DNA from: an uncultured Saprospiraceae bacterium
Lineage (GTDB): Bacteria > Bacteroidota > Bacteroidia > Chitinophagales > Saprospiraceae
Reading direction: 5' to 3'
NCBI GenBank assembly: GCA_937941765.1
Contig: CALDGQ010000017.1
Span: 179,531-243,530 of the forward strand
Length of the DNA stretch: 64,000 bases
Shown: positions 54,305 to 63,367 of the stretch, one piece after another
Layout: each line of letters starts with the position of its first letter
Numbering within the stretch: the stretch's first letter is position 1
Notes under the pieces: generated by a model
Told to the model about the DNA's origin: nothing
Seen by the model: only the letters and a program-made list of their open reading frames with translations
Databases searched by the model: none
Program-made: the position numbers and the translations under genes

Positions 54305-55693
54305 TTAATCTATTTGTGTTTTATGTAAATCTATTGTTTGATTCGTTGGGATAATTGGATTCGTATTATTTAAACCACCACTTCCTCCATTGCAACCATC
54401 GATGAAAGCAGAAAACTCGGCTTTAAATATCACTTCAAATCCAGGCAACAAATCGATATACTGTTTTGAGTCATAATCTACTTTGGCTGGAAGGGACAAT
54501 ACTTGTGTTGACTCAATGACACCATTCGTTTCATAGTCTGCAACTGCATTGGACATTCCTGAGAGTGCATTCGCACCAGAAAAATTTACAGGACAAACAG
54601 GAATATTCGCTTCCAAAACATACAATCCTGTACTTCGGTCAGATCCCAATATTTTTCCTGATGGTAAAAACGGATAACATCCCCAAACATTATAATAACC
54701 ATTGTAATCAGTATTATTTGAAGTGTCATAATGGGCAACTCTTACAGGATTCAGTGGATCACGAATGTCGAAAACCACGATACCATCTTCATAATAAGAT
54801 AAGTACAAATAATCTCCTACAATGAATGGATTGTGAGGTGTATTGTCCATATGAGTAGGACCTAGTAATGGATCTTTAAAATCATGTACTACTTCAATAT
54901 CATTACTGGCAACATTTGTCAAATCCATCACCAACAAAGGCATCCCGCGTGGCACTTCTTCGGCTACAAATGTATGTACCCCATCTGCGGTTACCCAACT
55001 GGAATGGTTATACCCACTGGTAGCTATTGAGCTCATTGGAATTGGATTGTTAGGATCTGTCAAATCATACACCGCATATCCATTGTAACCATGTGAACAA
55101 TACGCAATGTGATCCCTAACATATACATCGTGTACATAACCTCCGTTTACTAAATTCACGTTTGCCATCAAAGTCGGATCGGCAGGATTTGCAGTCAAAT
55201 CAAAAACCATCATATTGACATGTCCATTTAGATTTTTCGCACCTGCTGTGTACAATCTTCCATGTACTTCATCTATGTAAATGTTATGTGAACTTTGCCA
55301 ATAAGAATTGGAGACCGTTACCAAATTCGCACTTGTTGGTAAATTACTCATATCTATTATCGTCAATCCTTCTCCATATGCTTCACTGCAACCATAAACG
55401 TAATTTCCATACGATTTCATGTCTCTCCAAGTGCTTGTCATCCCTGGTGAAAATTCATTTATCAAAACGGTATTGTAAGGATCTGTCACATCAATAATGG
55501 AAATTTTACCAGTAGACCCAAGTATAGCATACTCGCGCCCATTGTCATCCACGTACCCCCAAATATCATTGTAGGTATCTCCACCATCATAATTGGAACA
55601 TAGTGACATATTGTTACTTGTCTGTGAAAATGCATCAAAGCAAAGAAAAGTAAGCATAGCAATGATGCTAAATATCGTGTGTTTAGGTGTCAT
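54305..55693 (-). CDS. choice-of-anchor B family exported protein, 3-coathanger-stack C-terminus
   Basis: A 462-residue paralog of the next gene downstream. Signal peptide ends FDAFSQ. The LVIVD-type propeller (SIIDVTDPYNTVLINEF, YDLTDPNNPIPMSS, FDIRDPLNPVRVAHYD) is closely similar over ~365 residues, for example both have NRPHNPFVVG/NTPHNPFIVG and GYVHDVYVR. The end differs: instead of a sorting domain, ~385-440 looks like a 3-coathanger stack (SKQYIDLLPGFEVIFKAEFSAFIDGC). The pair is therefore a duplication with a swapped anchor. Confidence 0.83.
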   Translation of the reverse strand: MTPKHTIFSIIAMLTFLCFDAFSQTSNNMSLCSNYDGGDTYNDIWGYVDDNGREYAILGSTGKISIIDVTDPYNTVLINEFSPGMTSTWRDMKSYGNYVYGCSEAYGEGLTIIDMSNLPTSANLVTVSNSYWQSSHNIYIDEVHGRLYTAGAKNLNGHVNMMVFDLTANPADPTLMANVNLVNGGYVHDVYVRDHIAYCSHGYNGYAVYDLTDPNNPIPMSSIATSGYNHSSWVTADGVHTFVAEEVPRGMPLLVMDLTNVASNDIEVVHDFKDPLLGPTHMDNTPHNPFIVGDYLYLSYYEDGIVVFDIRDPLNPVRVAHYDTSNNTDYNGYYNVWGCYPFLPSGKILGSDRSTGLYVLEANIPVCPVNFSGANALSGMSNAVADYETNGVIESTQVLSLPAKVDYDSKQYIDLLPGFEVIFKAEFSAFIDGCNGGSGGLNNTNPIIPTNQTIDLHKTQID

Positions 55694-55809
55694 TATCAGT
55701 AGTTTTTGTATAGTGAATTTAACAATTTAAATGGTAGGAAAAGATTGTTAAATGTCTTCGTCATTATAATTCTTGGAATTTGTCCTAAAAGACCTATTTT
55801 TATACTTCT

Positions 55810-56424
55810 ATGACGAGCAAAAATTGGAAGAAGGTCATTTCGTATTTATCGCAAGACCCTCTAATTCGTCAAGTAATTGCATCCATCGATTTAAAAGATT
55901 ATGAGAAAACTGGTGATGTATATGCTGAACTAATTAGCTCGATCATATCTCAACAATTATCTACAAAAGCCGCTGCAACGATCCATGGTCGTTTCCTTAA
56001 ATTATTTAGATCAGGTTACCCCAAACCAAATCTGTTATTGAAAAAAACCAACGAACAACTCCGTAGTGTAGGTCTATCCTATCAAAAATCTGGGTACGTC
56101 AAAAACGTTGCTCAATTTGCGATAGAAGAAAACTTGCTTGAAAAAGATTGGTCCAAATTATCTGATGATGCTATCATAGATTATTTGACCCAAATAAAAG
56201 GTGTTGGAAAATGGACAGTTCAAATGATTTTGATGTTCGGTCTTAAAAGACCAGATGTATTTCCAGTCGATGATTTGGGTATACAACAAGGAATTGTTCA
56301 ATTATATAACATTAAAGAAACAGGTAAGGAATTAAAACCAAAGTTGATTCAAATATCTGAAAAATGGAGTCCTTATCGGACCACAGCGTGTAGATACATA
56401 TGGAAATGGAAAGACAGTCAGTAA
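55810..56424 (+). CDS. DNA-3-methyladenine glycosylase II (AlkA-type HhH-GPD)
   Basis: A 204-residue base-excision-repair glycosylase. The helix-hairpin-helix is IKGVGKWTVQMILMF (~129-143), followed by the catalytic aspartate in FPVDDLGIQ (Asp155, second of the pair), and the N-terminal ELISSIISQQLSTKAAATIH block. It removes alkylated purines by flipping them out of DNA. It is compact and lacks the N-terminal beta domain of E. coli AlkA. The downstream gene starts inside its last codons. Confidence 0.9.
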   Translation: MTSKNWKKVISYLSQDPLIRQVIASIDLKDYEKTGDVYAELISSIISQQLSTKAAATIHGRFLKLFRSGYPKPNLLLKKTNEQLRSVGLSYQKSGYVKNVAQFAIEENLLEKDWSKLSDDAIIDYLTQIKGVGKWTVQMILMFGLKRPDVFPVDDLGIQQGIVQLYNIKETGKELKPKLIQISEKWSPYRTTACRYIWKWKDSQ

Positions 56425-57767
56425 ATAATTATTTCGAAAACTTTAAGTTACCTACCAGTAGCTTTCTCTTAATATTCTTCACCCTCCTTTTATTTTTGCC
56501 CAACAATACAGTTGTAGCTCAAGATCAACCGTACGAACTATTTGGTGTGGTCATCGACAAATACACACAGGAACCTTTGGTGGGTGCTAATATTATCGAG
56601 ATCAGCGAAAATTTTTTTGGTGTCGCTTCTGACGCAGAAGGGTTATTCTCTTTAAGAATTGATTATTTTCCAAGAAAATTTCGGATTCAATATTTAGGAT
56701 ATGAAGATTATGTGTTGGAAATTTTCAGTGACTATAAAGATGAATACATTATTGAAATGATCCCAAGCATCACCACGCTACCTGGTGCAACTGTAACCAA
56801 CAAGGTGATTCCGGATACTGTTTTTGATGAAGAATATAGTGTCGTGGACTATGCTTTTCATAAAGACTATATTTTTCTGCTTGCCTACAAAAACGCAATT
56901 GAAAAATACACCTTGATCGCACTAGATCAAAATGATAAAATTTTCAATACCCTTTCACTTGATGATCGACGACCTGTCGAGCTCTTTAAAAGTTGCAGTG
57001 ATGAATTGTATTTGATCACAGAAATAAATGCACATAAAATTGAATTGACAGAATTTGGCATTCGTTTTAGAGATCAATATAAAACAGTTGACTTCGATGC
57101 CTATGTCAATCCCTGTATTGTTTCCAATGATGACTACATGGTTTTTAATCGATATTTCTATCAAGGGCAAGCGATGGAGTACAATGTATTTAGTAATGTT
57201 GGCATTCAAAATAAAACTCGTATCGCTTTCATTGAAGATGGTCCAAATATCGAAAGACTGTTTGAAGATGCTGGTGTCAAAAAACCTTACTCCGGTGACA
57301 ATTGGGAAACAAATACAACAGAAGATATTGCAAGTCTACGAGATACACCTTACGAGCTTGAAGGAATGATGAAGATATTTTATCCAAAGTTATACGCACC
57401 TCTTTTTTGCAAAGGAAATAATTTCATTTTGTTTGATCATCAGAATAAACAAATCAAGCAGGTTTCTCCAACAGGTGAAATTATAAAACAGGCAGCTATC
57501 GATTATCCCAACAATAAAAAATGGAAAAAGAAAATTTACTTTGACCCGTTGTTGGAAAAGGCACACACTTCTTTTCACACACGTTGGGGAGAAGAAATTT
57601 GTCCTATTGACCTCACTACAGGCGCTGTTGGTAAAGGAATTTTATTAGATATGGCATTTATAGAGAAAGTAAAAGCTTGGAATGGTTATCTTTACTTCCT
57701 ATACAAAGATCGATTTAGAAGTGAATACAACAATCGACTTTTTAAAATACCATTAAACACTAATTAG
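56400..57767 (+). CDS. exported CarboxypepD_reg-like protein with beta-propeller-like C-terminus
   Basis: A 455-residue protein. It overlaps alkA by 25 bp. After a cytoplasmic tail and a signal or anchor segment (SSFLLIFFTLLLFLPNNTVVAQ), residues ~45-130 match the carboxypeptidase regulatory-like fold (LFGVVIDKYTQEPLVGANIIEIS, FRIQYLGYEDYVLEI). The remainder is beta-rich repeats like a propeller (YTLIALDQNDKIFNTL). In this phylum such domains often face the cell surface. Function unknown. Confidence 0.75.
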   Translation: MEMERQSVNNYFENFKLPTSSFLLIFFTLLLFLPNNTVVAQDQPYELFGVVIDKYTQEPLVGANIIEISENFFGVASDAEGLFSLRIDYFPRKFRIQYLGYEDYVLEIFSDYKDEYIIEMIPSITTLPGATVTNKVIPDTVFDEEYSVVDYAFHKDYIFLLAYKNAIEKYTLIALDQNDKIFNTLSLDDRRPVELFKSCSDELYLITEINAHKIELTEFGIRFRDQYKTVDFDAYVNPCIVSNDDYMVFNRYFYQGQAMEYNVFSNVGIQNKTRIAFIEDGPNIERLFEDAGVKKPYSGDNWETNTTEDIASLRDTPYELEGMMKIFYPKLYAPLFCKGNNFILFDHQNKQIKQVSPTGEIIKQAAIDYPNNKKWKKKIYFDPLLEKAHTSFHTRWGEEICPIDLTTGAVGKGILLDMAFIEKVKAWNGYLYFLYKDRFRSEYNNRLFKIPLNTN

Positions 57768-57773
57768 AGAAGA

Positions 57774-58736
57774 ATGGATCCCGTAGTAAGCTCCCCTAAA
57801 AGAATAATTGGAAGATATACTGGTAAAAAAGATGGCCCGCTGCTTATCGTATTCGGCGCCATGCACGGTAATGAACCAGCTGGTGTATTGGCATTGGAGC
57901 AGATGTTTGCTATGCTTGAGAAGGAACCTACTAACAATCCTGATTTTGATTTTAATGGCAGGCTGGTTGGTCTGACTGGTAATTTGAAAGCAAGAAAAAA
58001 GAATTTGCGATTTATAAAAAAAGATTTGAATCGTCAATGGACTTTGGAAAATGTCGAGAAAGTAAAAACATTGCCTCTAGATGAACTGGATCCAGAAGAA
58101 CAAGAAATGAAAGAATTGTTGGAGGTAATTGATGCTGAAATTAAAGACTTTCAACCTGAAAAAATTGTTTTTCTTGATCTGCATACAACCACTGCTTTTG
58201 GTGGTATCTTTTCTATCCCTAACAATGATCCTGAGAGTGTTCGCATTGCATTGGAACTTCATGCGCCAGTTGTAAAAGGAATGTTAAAAGGAATCAAAGG
58301 TACGACCTTACACTATTTTATTAATGAAAATTTCAAGGAAGAAGTGGTTGCCGTTACTTTCGAATCTGGTCAACATAATGAAGCGCTTTCTGTCAATCGT
58401 GCCATTGCTGCATTAACTAATTGTATGCGAACCATCGGTTGTGTCAAAAAAGAACATGTTGAAAATCGTCATGACTCCATTTTGATTGAATACTCTAAGA
58501 CACTTCCTAGGATGACGGAGTTAGTCATGATTCATCCGATTCGTCCAGGTGATGATTTTGAAATGAAGGAAGGTTATAAGAATTTTCAAGCAGTCAAAAA
58601 AGGAGACGTCTTAGCAAAGGATAAAAATGGGGATATTAAAGCGGAAACAGATGGTGTGATTTTAATGCCACTTTATCAGAAGCAAGGGGATGATGGATTT
58701 TTTCTGGTGCGTGAGGTTGGGGTTGTGGTTTCTTGA
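57774..58736 (+). CDS. succinylglutamate desuccinylase / aspartoacylase family zinc hydrolase
   Basis: A 320-residue cytoplasmic carboxypeptidase-like enzyme. Zinc ligands are visible in GAMHGNEPAG (His31, Glu34) and DLHTTTAFGG (His137), with substrate-binding RFIKKDLNRQW (~79-89) and VTFESGQHNE supplying the late Glu. Family members deacylate N-acyl amino acids. The C-terminal ~80 residues form the usual beta subdomain. It begins 6 bp after the preceding gene's stop, suggesting one transcript. Confidence 0.87.
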   Translation: MDPVVSSPKRIIGRYTGKKDGPLLIVFGAMHGNEPAGVLALEQMFAMLEKEPTNNPDFDFNGRLVGLTGNLKARKKNLRFIKKDLNRQWTLENVEKVKTLPLDELDPEEQEMKELLEVIDAEIKDFQPEKIVFLDLHTTTAFGGIFSIPNNDPESVRIALELHAPVVKGMLKGIKGTTLHYFINENFKEEVVAVTFESGQHNEALSVNRAIAALTNCMRTIGCVKKEHVENRHDSILIEYSKTLPRMTELVMIHPIRPGDDFEMKEGYKNFQAVKKGDVLAKDKNGDIKAETDGVILMPLYQKQGDDGFFLVREVGVVVS

Positions 58737-58794
58737 AATAAAATGTAAAATTAAAAATTGAAAATATACCTCTTGCTAGAATTCGTGAGGGGTT

Positions 58795-58835
58795 GTGGCG
58801 GAGAGGTTGGAAACCTTCCTATCGGGTGCATACGT
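58795..58835 (+). repeat. 40-bp dispersed unit, copy 1
   Basis: GTGGCGGAGAGGTTGGAAAC followed by CTTCCTATCGGGTGCATACG. The AGGTTGGAAACCT core is a small palindrome. Other copies begin at 58843, 59002 and 60502. Confidence 0.85.
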
Positions 58836-58842
58836 CAGACAT

Positions 58843-58885
58843 GTGGCGGAGAGGTTGAAAACCTTCCTATCGGGTCCATACGTGA
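58843..58885 (+). repeat. 40-bp dispersed unit, copy 2
   Basis: The same unit with GGTTGAAAACC in the centre, followed by the CAACATTCAAGCATACGTTTT segment that recurs with copies 3 and 4. Confidence 0.85.
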
Positions 58886-59001
58886 CCAACATTCAAGCAT
58901 ACGTTTTTTCGTGCAATCTACTTTTTAGAACTTCTCTCGGTGATCCTCTGTGAAAACTCGTGATCCTCTGTGAAAACTCTGTGCAACTCCGTGTAATAAT
59001 T

Positions 59002-59126
59002 GTGGCGGAGAGGTTGAAAACCTTCCTATCGGGTCCATACGTGAGCAACATTCAAGCATACGTTTTCTGGTGGATTCTACTTTCTAGAACTGCTACCATC
59101 TGTGAAAACTCCGTGTAATAATCCGA
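59002..59126 (+). repeat. 40-bp unit copy 3 with downstream block
   Basis: Unit plus GAGCAACATTCAAGCATACG, TGGTGGATTCTACTTTCTAG and TGTGAAAACTCCGTGTAATA. The same ~125-bp block is found at 60502-60626, next to the other lipoprotein gene. Confidence 0.88.
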
Positions 59127-60359
59127 TCAATCCTCTATCTGAAAACACAACGCACTCACCCAATCAAACGCATACAATCGACCTGTTTCCTCATCTATCG
59201 CTAAGCCATTTAAGAAAAATCGATCCGCATCCTCAGCCTTAAAAGGTGCTTGGGTTTTGTAGTTGAGCTTACCCGTATGACGATCCAATGAATACAATTG
59301 CCCATCGCTCGAAGAGGCATAATAGATACTTTCTTTGTAACGGACCATATTGGAAGTTAACCCTTTTACACCTGCTTGCTCGCCGATAATGTTTCCTGTC
59401 TCTGCATCAATTACTAGAAATCTGTACATTCCGCCTGTTCCATCTAATACGTAAAGTTTTTCATCATCTACTAGGTTGGCATTACCTCCCATATTCCAAT
59501 CAAATTTTATTTCCCATTGCTTTTCTCCTGTTAGTTTATCTAAGGCAAAAAGGTAAGGGCCTGCATTGAATATCAAATTCTTATTAGAAAGTTGACCAGG
59601 CTCACTAGCGTTTGCAGCTGGAAAAATAGTTTCAAATTTATGATCCCATATCATTTCATCTGTAGTTACATTATAACAATACATTTCTAATTTTGAACTA
59701 GATGGATTTGTGCCGATAAAATATGCATTCATAATATACAGCCATTTATCTCCTTCCTCTGAAATCACAGGTGTACACCATTTTATGTTAGCATTATATC
59801 CAGCTGTATCGGCTTTAGAAAGTAATACTTTACTTTCTAAAGTTTCAATGTTATAAGCCATCAACTCGTGTAAATTGGGTGTTGCAACTGCATGAAAAAC
59901 ATAGTCTTCAATTCCAAAAACTTTAAAATCCCCTGCTGTTAAATCTGTGAATTTTTGAATCGTTTCACCTGTTTCAGGATTGATGTGGTAGGTGGTATTC
60001 CCTGAACCAAAAAAATGATCTTCTCCATTGGAATAACTCAAACCATAAGTACTAACCCCATCATCATTTACCCAACGGGTTATCTCCTCTCCAGTATTTT
60101 TATCCATATAGATAAACTCTGATGTTATGTCTGGATTAACTGACCGTTTTGCAAACGCAATTTTATCGTCAATTATCGTTGGAATTGAAGATCCAACTAA
60201 TGAGTTAGTCACTGTTAATGGCGTTTCCCATAGTAGTGTTAGATTCGTTGCAAGGGGTGGTTCTACTGGAATATCTGGTCCAGAATTGTCATCTTTGTCT
60301 TTGCAGGATTGGCTACATAAAAGAAATATAGGAAGGAATATATAAATTATCTTTTTCAT
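59127..60359 (-). CDS. PQQ-like beta-propeller lipoprotein (paralog 1)
   Basis: A 410-residue exported lipoprotein (MKKIIYIFLPIFLLCSQSC, lipid Cys about 19). The body is a propeller of PQQ-like blades: YMDKNTGEEITRWVND, ALDKLTGEKQWEIKF, VIDAETGNIIGEQAG, SLDRHTGKLNYKTQAP. No catalytic residues. It is closely similar along its whole length to the next upstream gene, and the flanking repeat block is also shared, so gene and flank were duplicated together. Function unknown; such proteins may bind or scaffold at the outer membrane. Confidence 0.83.
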   Translation of the reverse strand: MKKIIYIFLPIFLLCSQSCKDKDDNSGPDIPVEPPLATNLTLLWETPLTVTNSLVGSSIPTIIDDKIAFAKRSVNPDITSEFIYMDKNTGEEITRWVNDDGVSTYGLSYSNGEDHFFGSGNTTYHINPETGETIQKFTDLTAGDFKVFGIEDYVFHAVATPNLHELMAYNIETLESKVLLSKADTAGYNANIKWCTPVISEEGDKWLYIMNAYFIGTNPSSSKLEMYCYNVTTDEMIWDHKFETIFPAANASEPGQLSNKNLIFNAGPYLFALDKLTGEKQWEIKFDWNMGGNANLVDDEKLYVLDGTGGMYRFLVIDAETGNIIGEQAGVKGLTSNMVRYKESIYYASSSDGQLYSLDRHTGKLNYKTQAPFKAEDADRFFLNGLAIDEETGRLYAFDWVSALCFQIED

Positions 60360-60626
60360 TATTAAAACTATTTAATAGGCATGTGAAATGATGTTCCCAT
60401 CCCTATTATTTATTTTCTGGTACGATCTACTTTTCTTGAACTTCTTTGTGACTCTCTGTGAAAACTCCGTGCAACTCTGTGTAATAATCCTATCAATACC
60501 TGTGGCGGAGAGGTTGGAAACCTTCCTATCGGGTGCATTCGTGAGCAACATTCAAGCATACGTTTTCTGGTGGATTCTACTTTCTAGAACTGCTACCATC
60601 TGTGAAAACTCCGTGTAATAATCCAA
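60360..60626. other. spacer between duplicated lipoprotein genes, with repeats
   Basis: The 267-bp spacer carries CTCTGTGAAAACTCCGTGCAAC motifs (~60455-60485) and the ~125-bp block 60502-60626 that includes copy 4 of the 40-bp unit. The promoter for the downstream minus-strand gene should be in the left part but is not recognisable. Confidence 0.7.
60502..60626 (+). repeat. 40-bp unit copy 4 with downstream block
   Basis: Nearly identical to 59002-59126 and ends directly before the stop codon of the second lipoprotein gene, exactly as copy 3 does for the first. Confidence 0.88.
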
Positions 60627-61865
60627 TCAATCCTCTATCTGAAAACACAACGCACTCACAAAATCAAACGCATACAATCGACCTGTTGCTTCATCTATCG
60701 CCAACACATCTAAGAAAAATCGATCCGCATCTTCAGCCTTAAAGGGTGCTTGGGTTTTGTAGTTGAGCTTGCCCGTATGACGATCCATTGAATACAATTG
60801 TCCATCGCTGGAAGAGGCATAATAGATGCTTTCTTTGTAGCGTACCATACTCGAAGTTTGTCCTTTTACACCTGTTTGCTCGCCGATAATGTCTCCTGTC
60901 TCAGCATCAATTACTAGAAATCTGTACATTCCGCCATCTCCATCTAATACGTAAAGTTTTTCATCATCTACTAGTAAAGCATTGCCCGGCATATTCCAAT
61001 TAAATTTAATTTCCCACTTCTTTTCTCCTGTAAGTCTATCTAAGGCAAAAAGGTAAGGGCCTGCATTGAATATCATATTATTAATAGAAATTTGGCCGGG
61101 TTCACTTGAAGTTGCTGCAGGAAAAATTGTATCAAACTTATGTTCCCACACAAGATCATCGTCAGTAACATTATAACAATATATTTCCAATTTTGAACTA
61201 GATGGATTTGTTCCTATAAAAAAACCATTTATTATATATAACCAAACATCTCCTTCTTCAGAAATACATGGAGAACCCCATTTAATGTTAGCATTATAAC
61301 CATTTGAGTCAGATTTAGATAGTATTACTTTACTTTCTAGAGTCTCTATGTCATATGCCATCATCTTATGTAAAACAGAAGTTGTGACTGGATGAAAGAC
61401 ATAGTTTTCTATCCCAAAAACTTTATTTTCTCCAGATCCAGATGATAATTCAATATATTTATATAGAGTTTCACCTGTTTCAGGATTGATGTGGTAGGTG
61501 GTATTTCCCGAACCAAAAAAATGATCTTCCCCATTGGAATAACTCAAACCAAAAGTATTCCCTCCATCTTCTTTTCCCCATCGACTTATTTCATCTCCAG
61601 TATTTTTATCCAAATAAACAAACTCTTGAGTGATATTAGGTGAAATAGACCATTTAGCATAGGCGATTTTGTCATTTATTAAAATTGGAATTCCAGAACC
61701 AACTAAGGAGTTGTTTTCTGTTAATGGCGTTTCCCATAGTAGTGTTAGATTCGTTGCATTTATTGGTTCTTCTAAAATGTGTGGCTCTGTGGTCCCATTT
61801 TTGTTTTTGCAAGATTGGATAGATAAAAAAAATAGTGGGATATAAATATAAATTAATTTTTTCAT
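60627..61865 (-). CDS. PQQ-like beta-propeller lipoprotein (paralog 2)
   Basis: A 412-residue lipoprotein. The start at 61865 gives MKKLIYIYIPLFFLSIQSC with a lipobox; the longer frame to 61916 has no signal character. Blades match paralog 1, e.g. YLDKNTGDEISRWGKED, ALDRLTGEKKWEIKF, VIDAETGDIIGEQTG. The C-terminal third is almost identical to paralog 1, while the middle has diverged, suggesting partial gene conversion after duplication. Function unknown. Confidence 0.83.
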   Translation of the reverse strand: MKKLIYIYIPLFFLSIQSCKNKNGTTEPHILEEPINATNLTLLWETPLTENNSLVGSGIPILINDKIAYAKWSISPNITQEFVYLDKNTGDEISRWGKEDGGNTFGLSYSNGEDHFFGSGNTTYHINPETGETLYKYIELSSGSGENKVFGIENYVFHPVTTSVLHKMMAYDIETLESKVILSKSDSNGYNANIKWGSPCISEEGDVWLYIINGFFIGTNPSSSKLEIYCYNVTDDDLVWEHKFDTIFPAATSSEPGQISINNMIFNAGPYLFALDRLTGEKKWEIKFNWNMPGNALLVDDEKLYVLDGDGGMYRFLVIDAETGDIIGEQTGVKGQTSSMVRYKESIYYASSSDGQLYSMDRHTGKLNYKTQAPFKAEDADRFFLDVLAIDEATGRLYAFDFVSALCFQIED

Positions 61866-61887
61866 GTTTTTCACATTTAAAAAGGTG

Positions 61888-61916
61888 GGATGCGCTACAT
61901 TTTTTGCGCACCCCAA
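61888..61916 (-). terminator. GC-rich hairpin between lipase-like and lipoprotein genes
   Basis: GGGATGCGC and GCGCACCCC pair around an AT-rich loop in the 60-bp spacer. It lies just after the lipase-like stop codon (61926) and before the lipoprotein start, so it could reduce read-through between the genes. Confidence 0.5.
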
Positions 61917-61925
61917 TAAATTAAA

Positions 61926-63344
61926 TTATTTTATTTCGAATTCAAGATTAAGGTCTCCGTTAAATAATTCTGTGTATAAACTAGTAGCGTTCGGATGATT
62001 TCTCTCTTCAAAGTGATTGGCACCTTCAACTTCCCAATTAGAAAGTGCCCCAGGAACAAATTGAGTTCCTGATGGAACAATACCATCATTATCATCTTGA
62101 AAAAACATTGTAACAAAGCCTTCTTCTTCACGATAGCAATCTGGGTTATTTTGAAGTGCGTTTAGGGCATTGTTTAGTTGATTCCAAGTTGGTCCATTGG
62201 GATCAGGATTTCCATTTATCTCAATTTGCAACATTAGTTGTCTGATTTCATTTTCTTGATCTTCACAATCAAAAACTAAAACAGTACTTGGAACTTGATC
62301 GCTTGTAATAGAGCCAACTAACTCATGCCACAATGGGTCTGAATCTTCTATCCAATCAATACCTTTCTGATATTGACGTGCTTGATAAAAGTTGATTAAT
62401 CTAGCCCATGGTTTTTGTGAAAAAAGGCCATTTAAAATGTGAACCTGCATTCTCGTGTAATAAAGTGAATTGAATCCACTAATTGCTTCTACCAAAATTT
62501 CATCATTTGTTATATCACGTGGCAGATAAGAAGGTCTTCCTTCTCCGACTCCGAGAACTGAACTAGGTCCTATAAGAGAACTAAACGTTCTCCATATTCT
62601 TGGTGATTCCTCTACCCCGTAAAAACTGATAGTTATTGGAATTTCTTCTAATTCCAAAAGTTCACTCATGAATGGGGATGATGGTCTTATATCCGCTGTT
62701 GATTGGTTTAGAAAACCCGCTACTGTCTCAGACTCTAAGGTCTCATTAATTAAAAAGTTACATATTCCACTCATAAACAATTCCTGCCCGATCGAAATAA
62801 TAGTAATATTTGGGTCATCAGAAAATAAGAAGGAAAATGCCTCACTTAAAGGACCAGCCAATAATTCAGGACAAGCATCTTTAAGAAACCTAGTAACTCT
62901 TCCATTTATTGCATTTTCAGCAAGCGGAGCTCCTTTAAATTGAGTTCCAACAAAAACAGCTTTTTCAAAAAAGTTAGGTACTTCTGGGTTGGCTACATTA
63001 GTCCCATACAGTTGACGTGCAACTGCACCTCCCATACTGTGGCAAAAAGCAATGTTATTTGGATTGGAATGTTCTTCAATAGGAACCAGTTGGATTAAAT
63101 CATCCTCAATGCTTTTAGCATCTTGGACCACTCCATCCATTGTGTAATCAACTCGAAAGTCCCTAATAGGTCGAGGTTCATCGCTATTTGGTACTATATC
63201 CTCTTCACTTCCAAAAAATTCATCATAAACAATCCAAGCATTGATATCTCCTCCCAGTCCATGTATCCAAAAAACATTGGTTTCTTCTTGTGCAAAAATT
63301 GTTGTTGTGCTCAAAAAAGCGATGATAAAAAATATATTTTTCAT
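61926..63344 (-). CDS. exported lipase-like alpha/beta hydrolase (PGAP1/triacylglycerol-lipase type)
   Basis: A 472-residue exported protein with signal peptide MKNIFFIIAFLSTTTIFAQ. The hydrolase core begins VFWIHGLGGDINAW (oxyanion HG) and has the nucleophile elbow AFCHSMGGAVARQ (Ser103), then VFVGTQFKGAPLAE, as in PGAP1- and lipase-like enzymes. The acid and histidine are probably in the C-terminal part (DDNDGIVPSGT and GANHFEE). No sorting domain is seen. Substrate may be a lipid or ester; this is inference. Confidence 0.8.
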   Translation of the reverse strand: MKNIFFIIAFLSTTTIFAQEETNVFWIHGLGGDINAWIVYDEFFGSEEDIVPNSDEPRPIRDFRVDYTMDGVVQDAKSIEDDLIQLVPIEEHSNPNNIAFCHSMGGAVARQLYGTNVANPEVPNFFEKAVFVGTQFKGAPLAENAINGRVTRFLKDACPELLAGPLSEAFSFLFSDDPNITIISIGQELFMSGICNFLINETLESETVAGFLNQSTADIRPSSPFMSELLELEEIPITISFYGVEESPRIWRTFSSLIGPSSVLGVGEGRPSYLPRDITNDEILVEAISGFNSLYYTRMQVHILNGLFSQKPWARLINFYQARQYQKGIDWIEDSDPLWHELVGSITSDQVPSTVLVFDCEDQENEIRQLMLQIEINGNPDPNGPTWNQLNNALNALQNNPDCYREEEGFVTMFFQDDNDGIVPSGTQFVPGALSNWEVEGANHFEERNHPNATSLYTELFNGDLNLEFEIK

Positions 63345-63367
63345 AATAATTATAATTATTTAATAGA

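Larger units (their letters stand above)
58737..59126. other. 390-bp repeat-filled intergenic region
   Basis: Contains three of the four copies of the ~40-bp GTGGCGGAGAGGTTG unit, plus CTCTGTGAAAACTC(C/T)GTG-type tandem motifs and an ATTCAAGCATACGTTTT segment present in each long repeat. The region ends 1-3 bp from the stop codon of the lipoprotein gene. No gene. Confidence 0.8.

Noticed and set aside
58795..60545. CRISPR array or tRNA-like interpretation of the 40-bp GTGGCGGAGAGGTTG units
   Set aside because: Spacing is irregular, there are no spacers of constant length and no cas genes, and no cloverleaf can be drawn.
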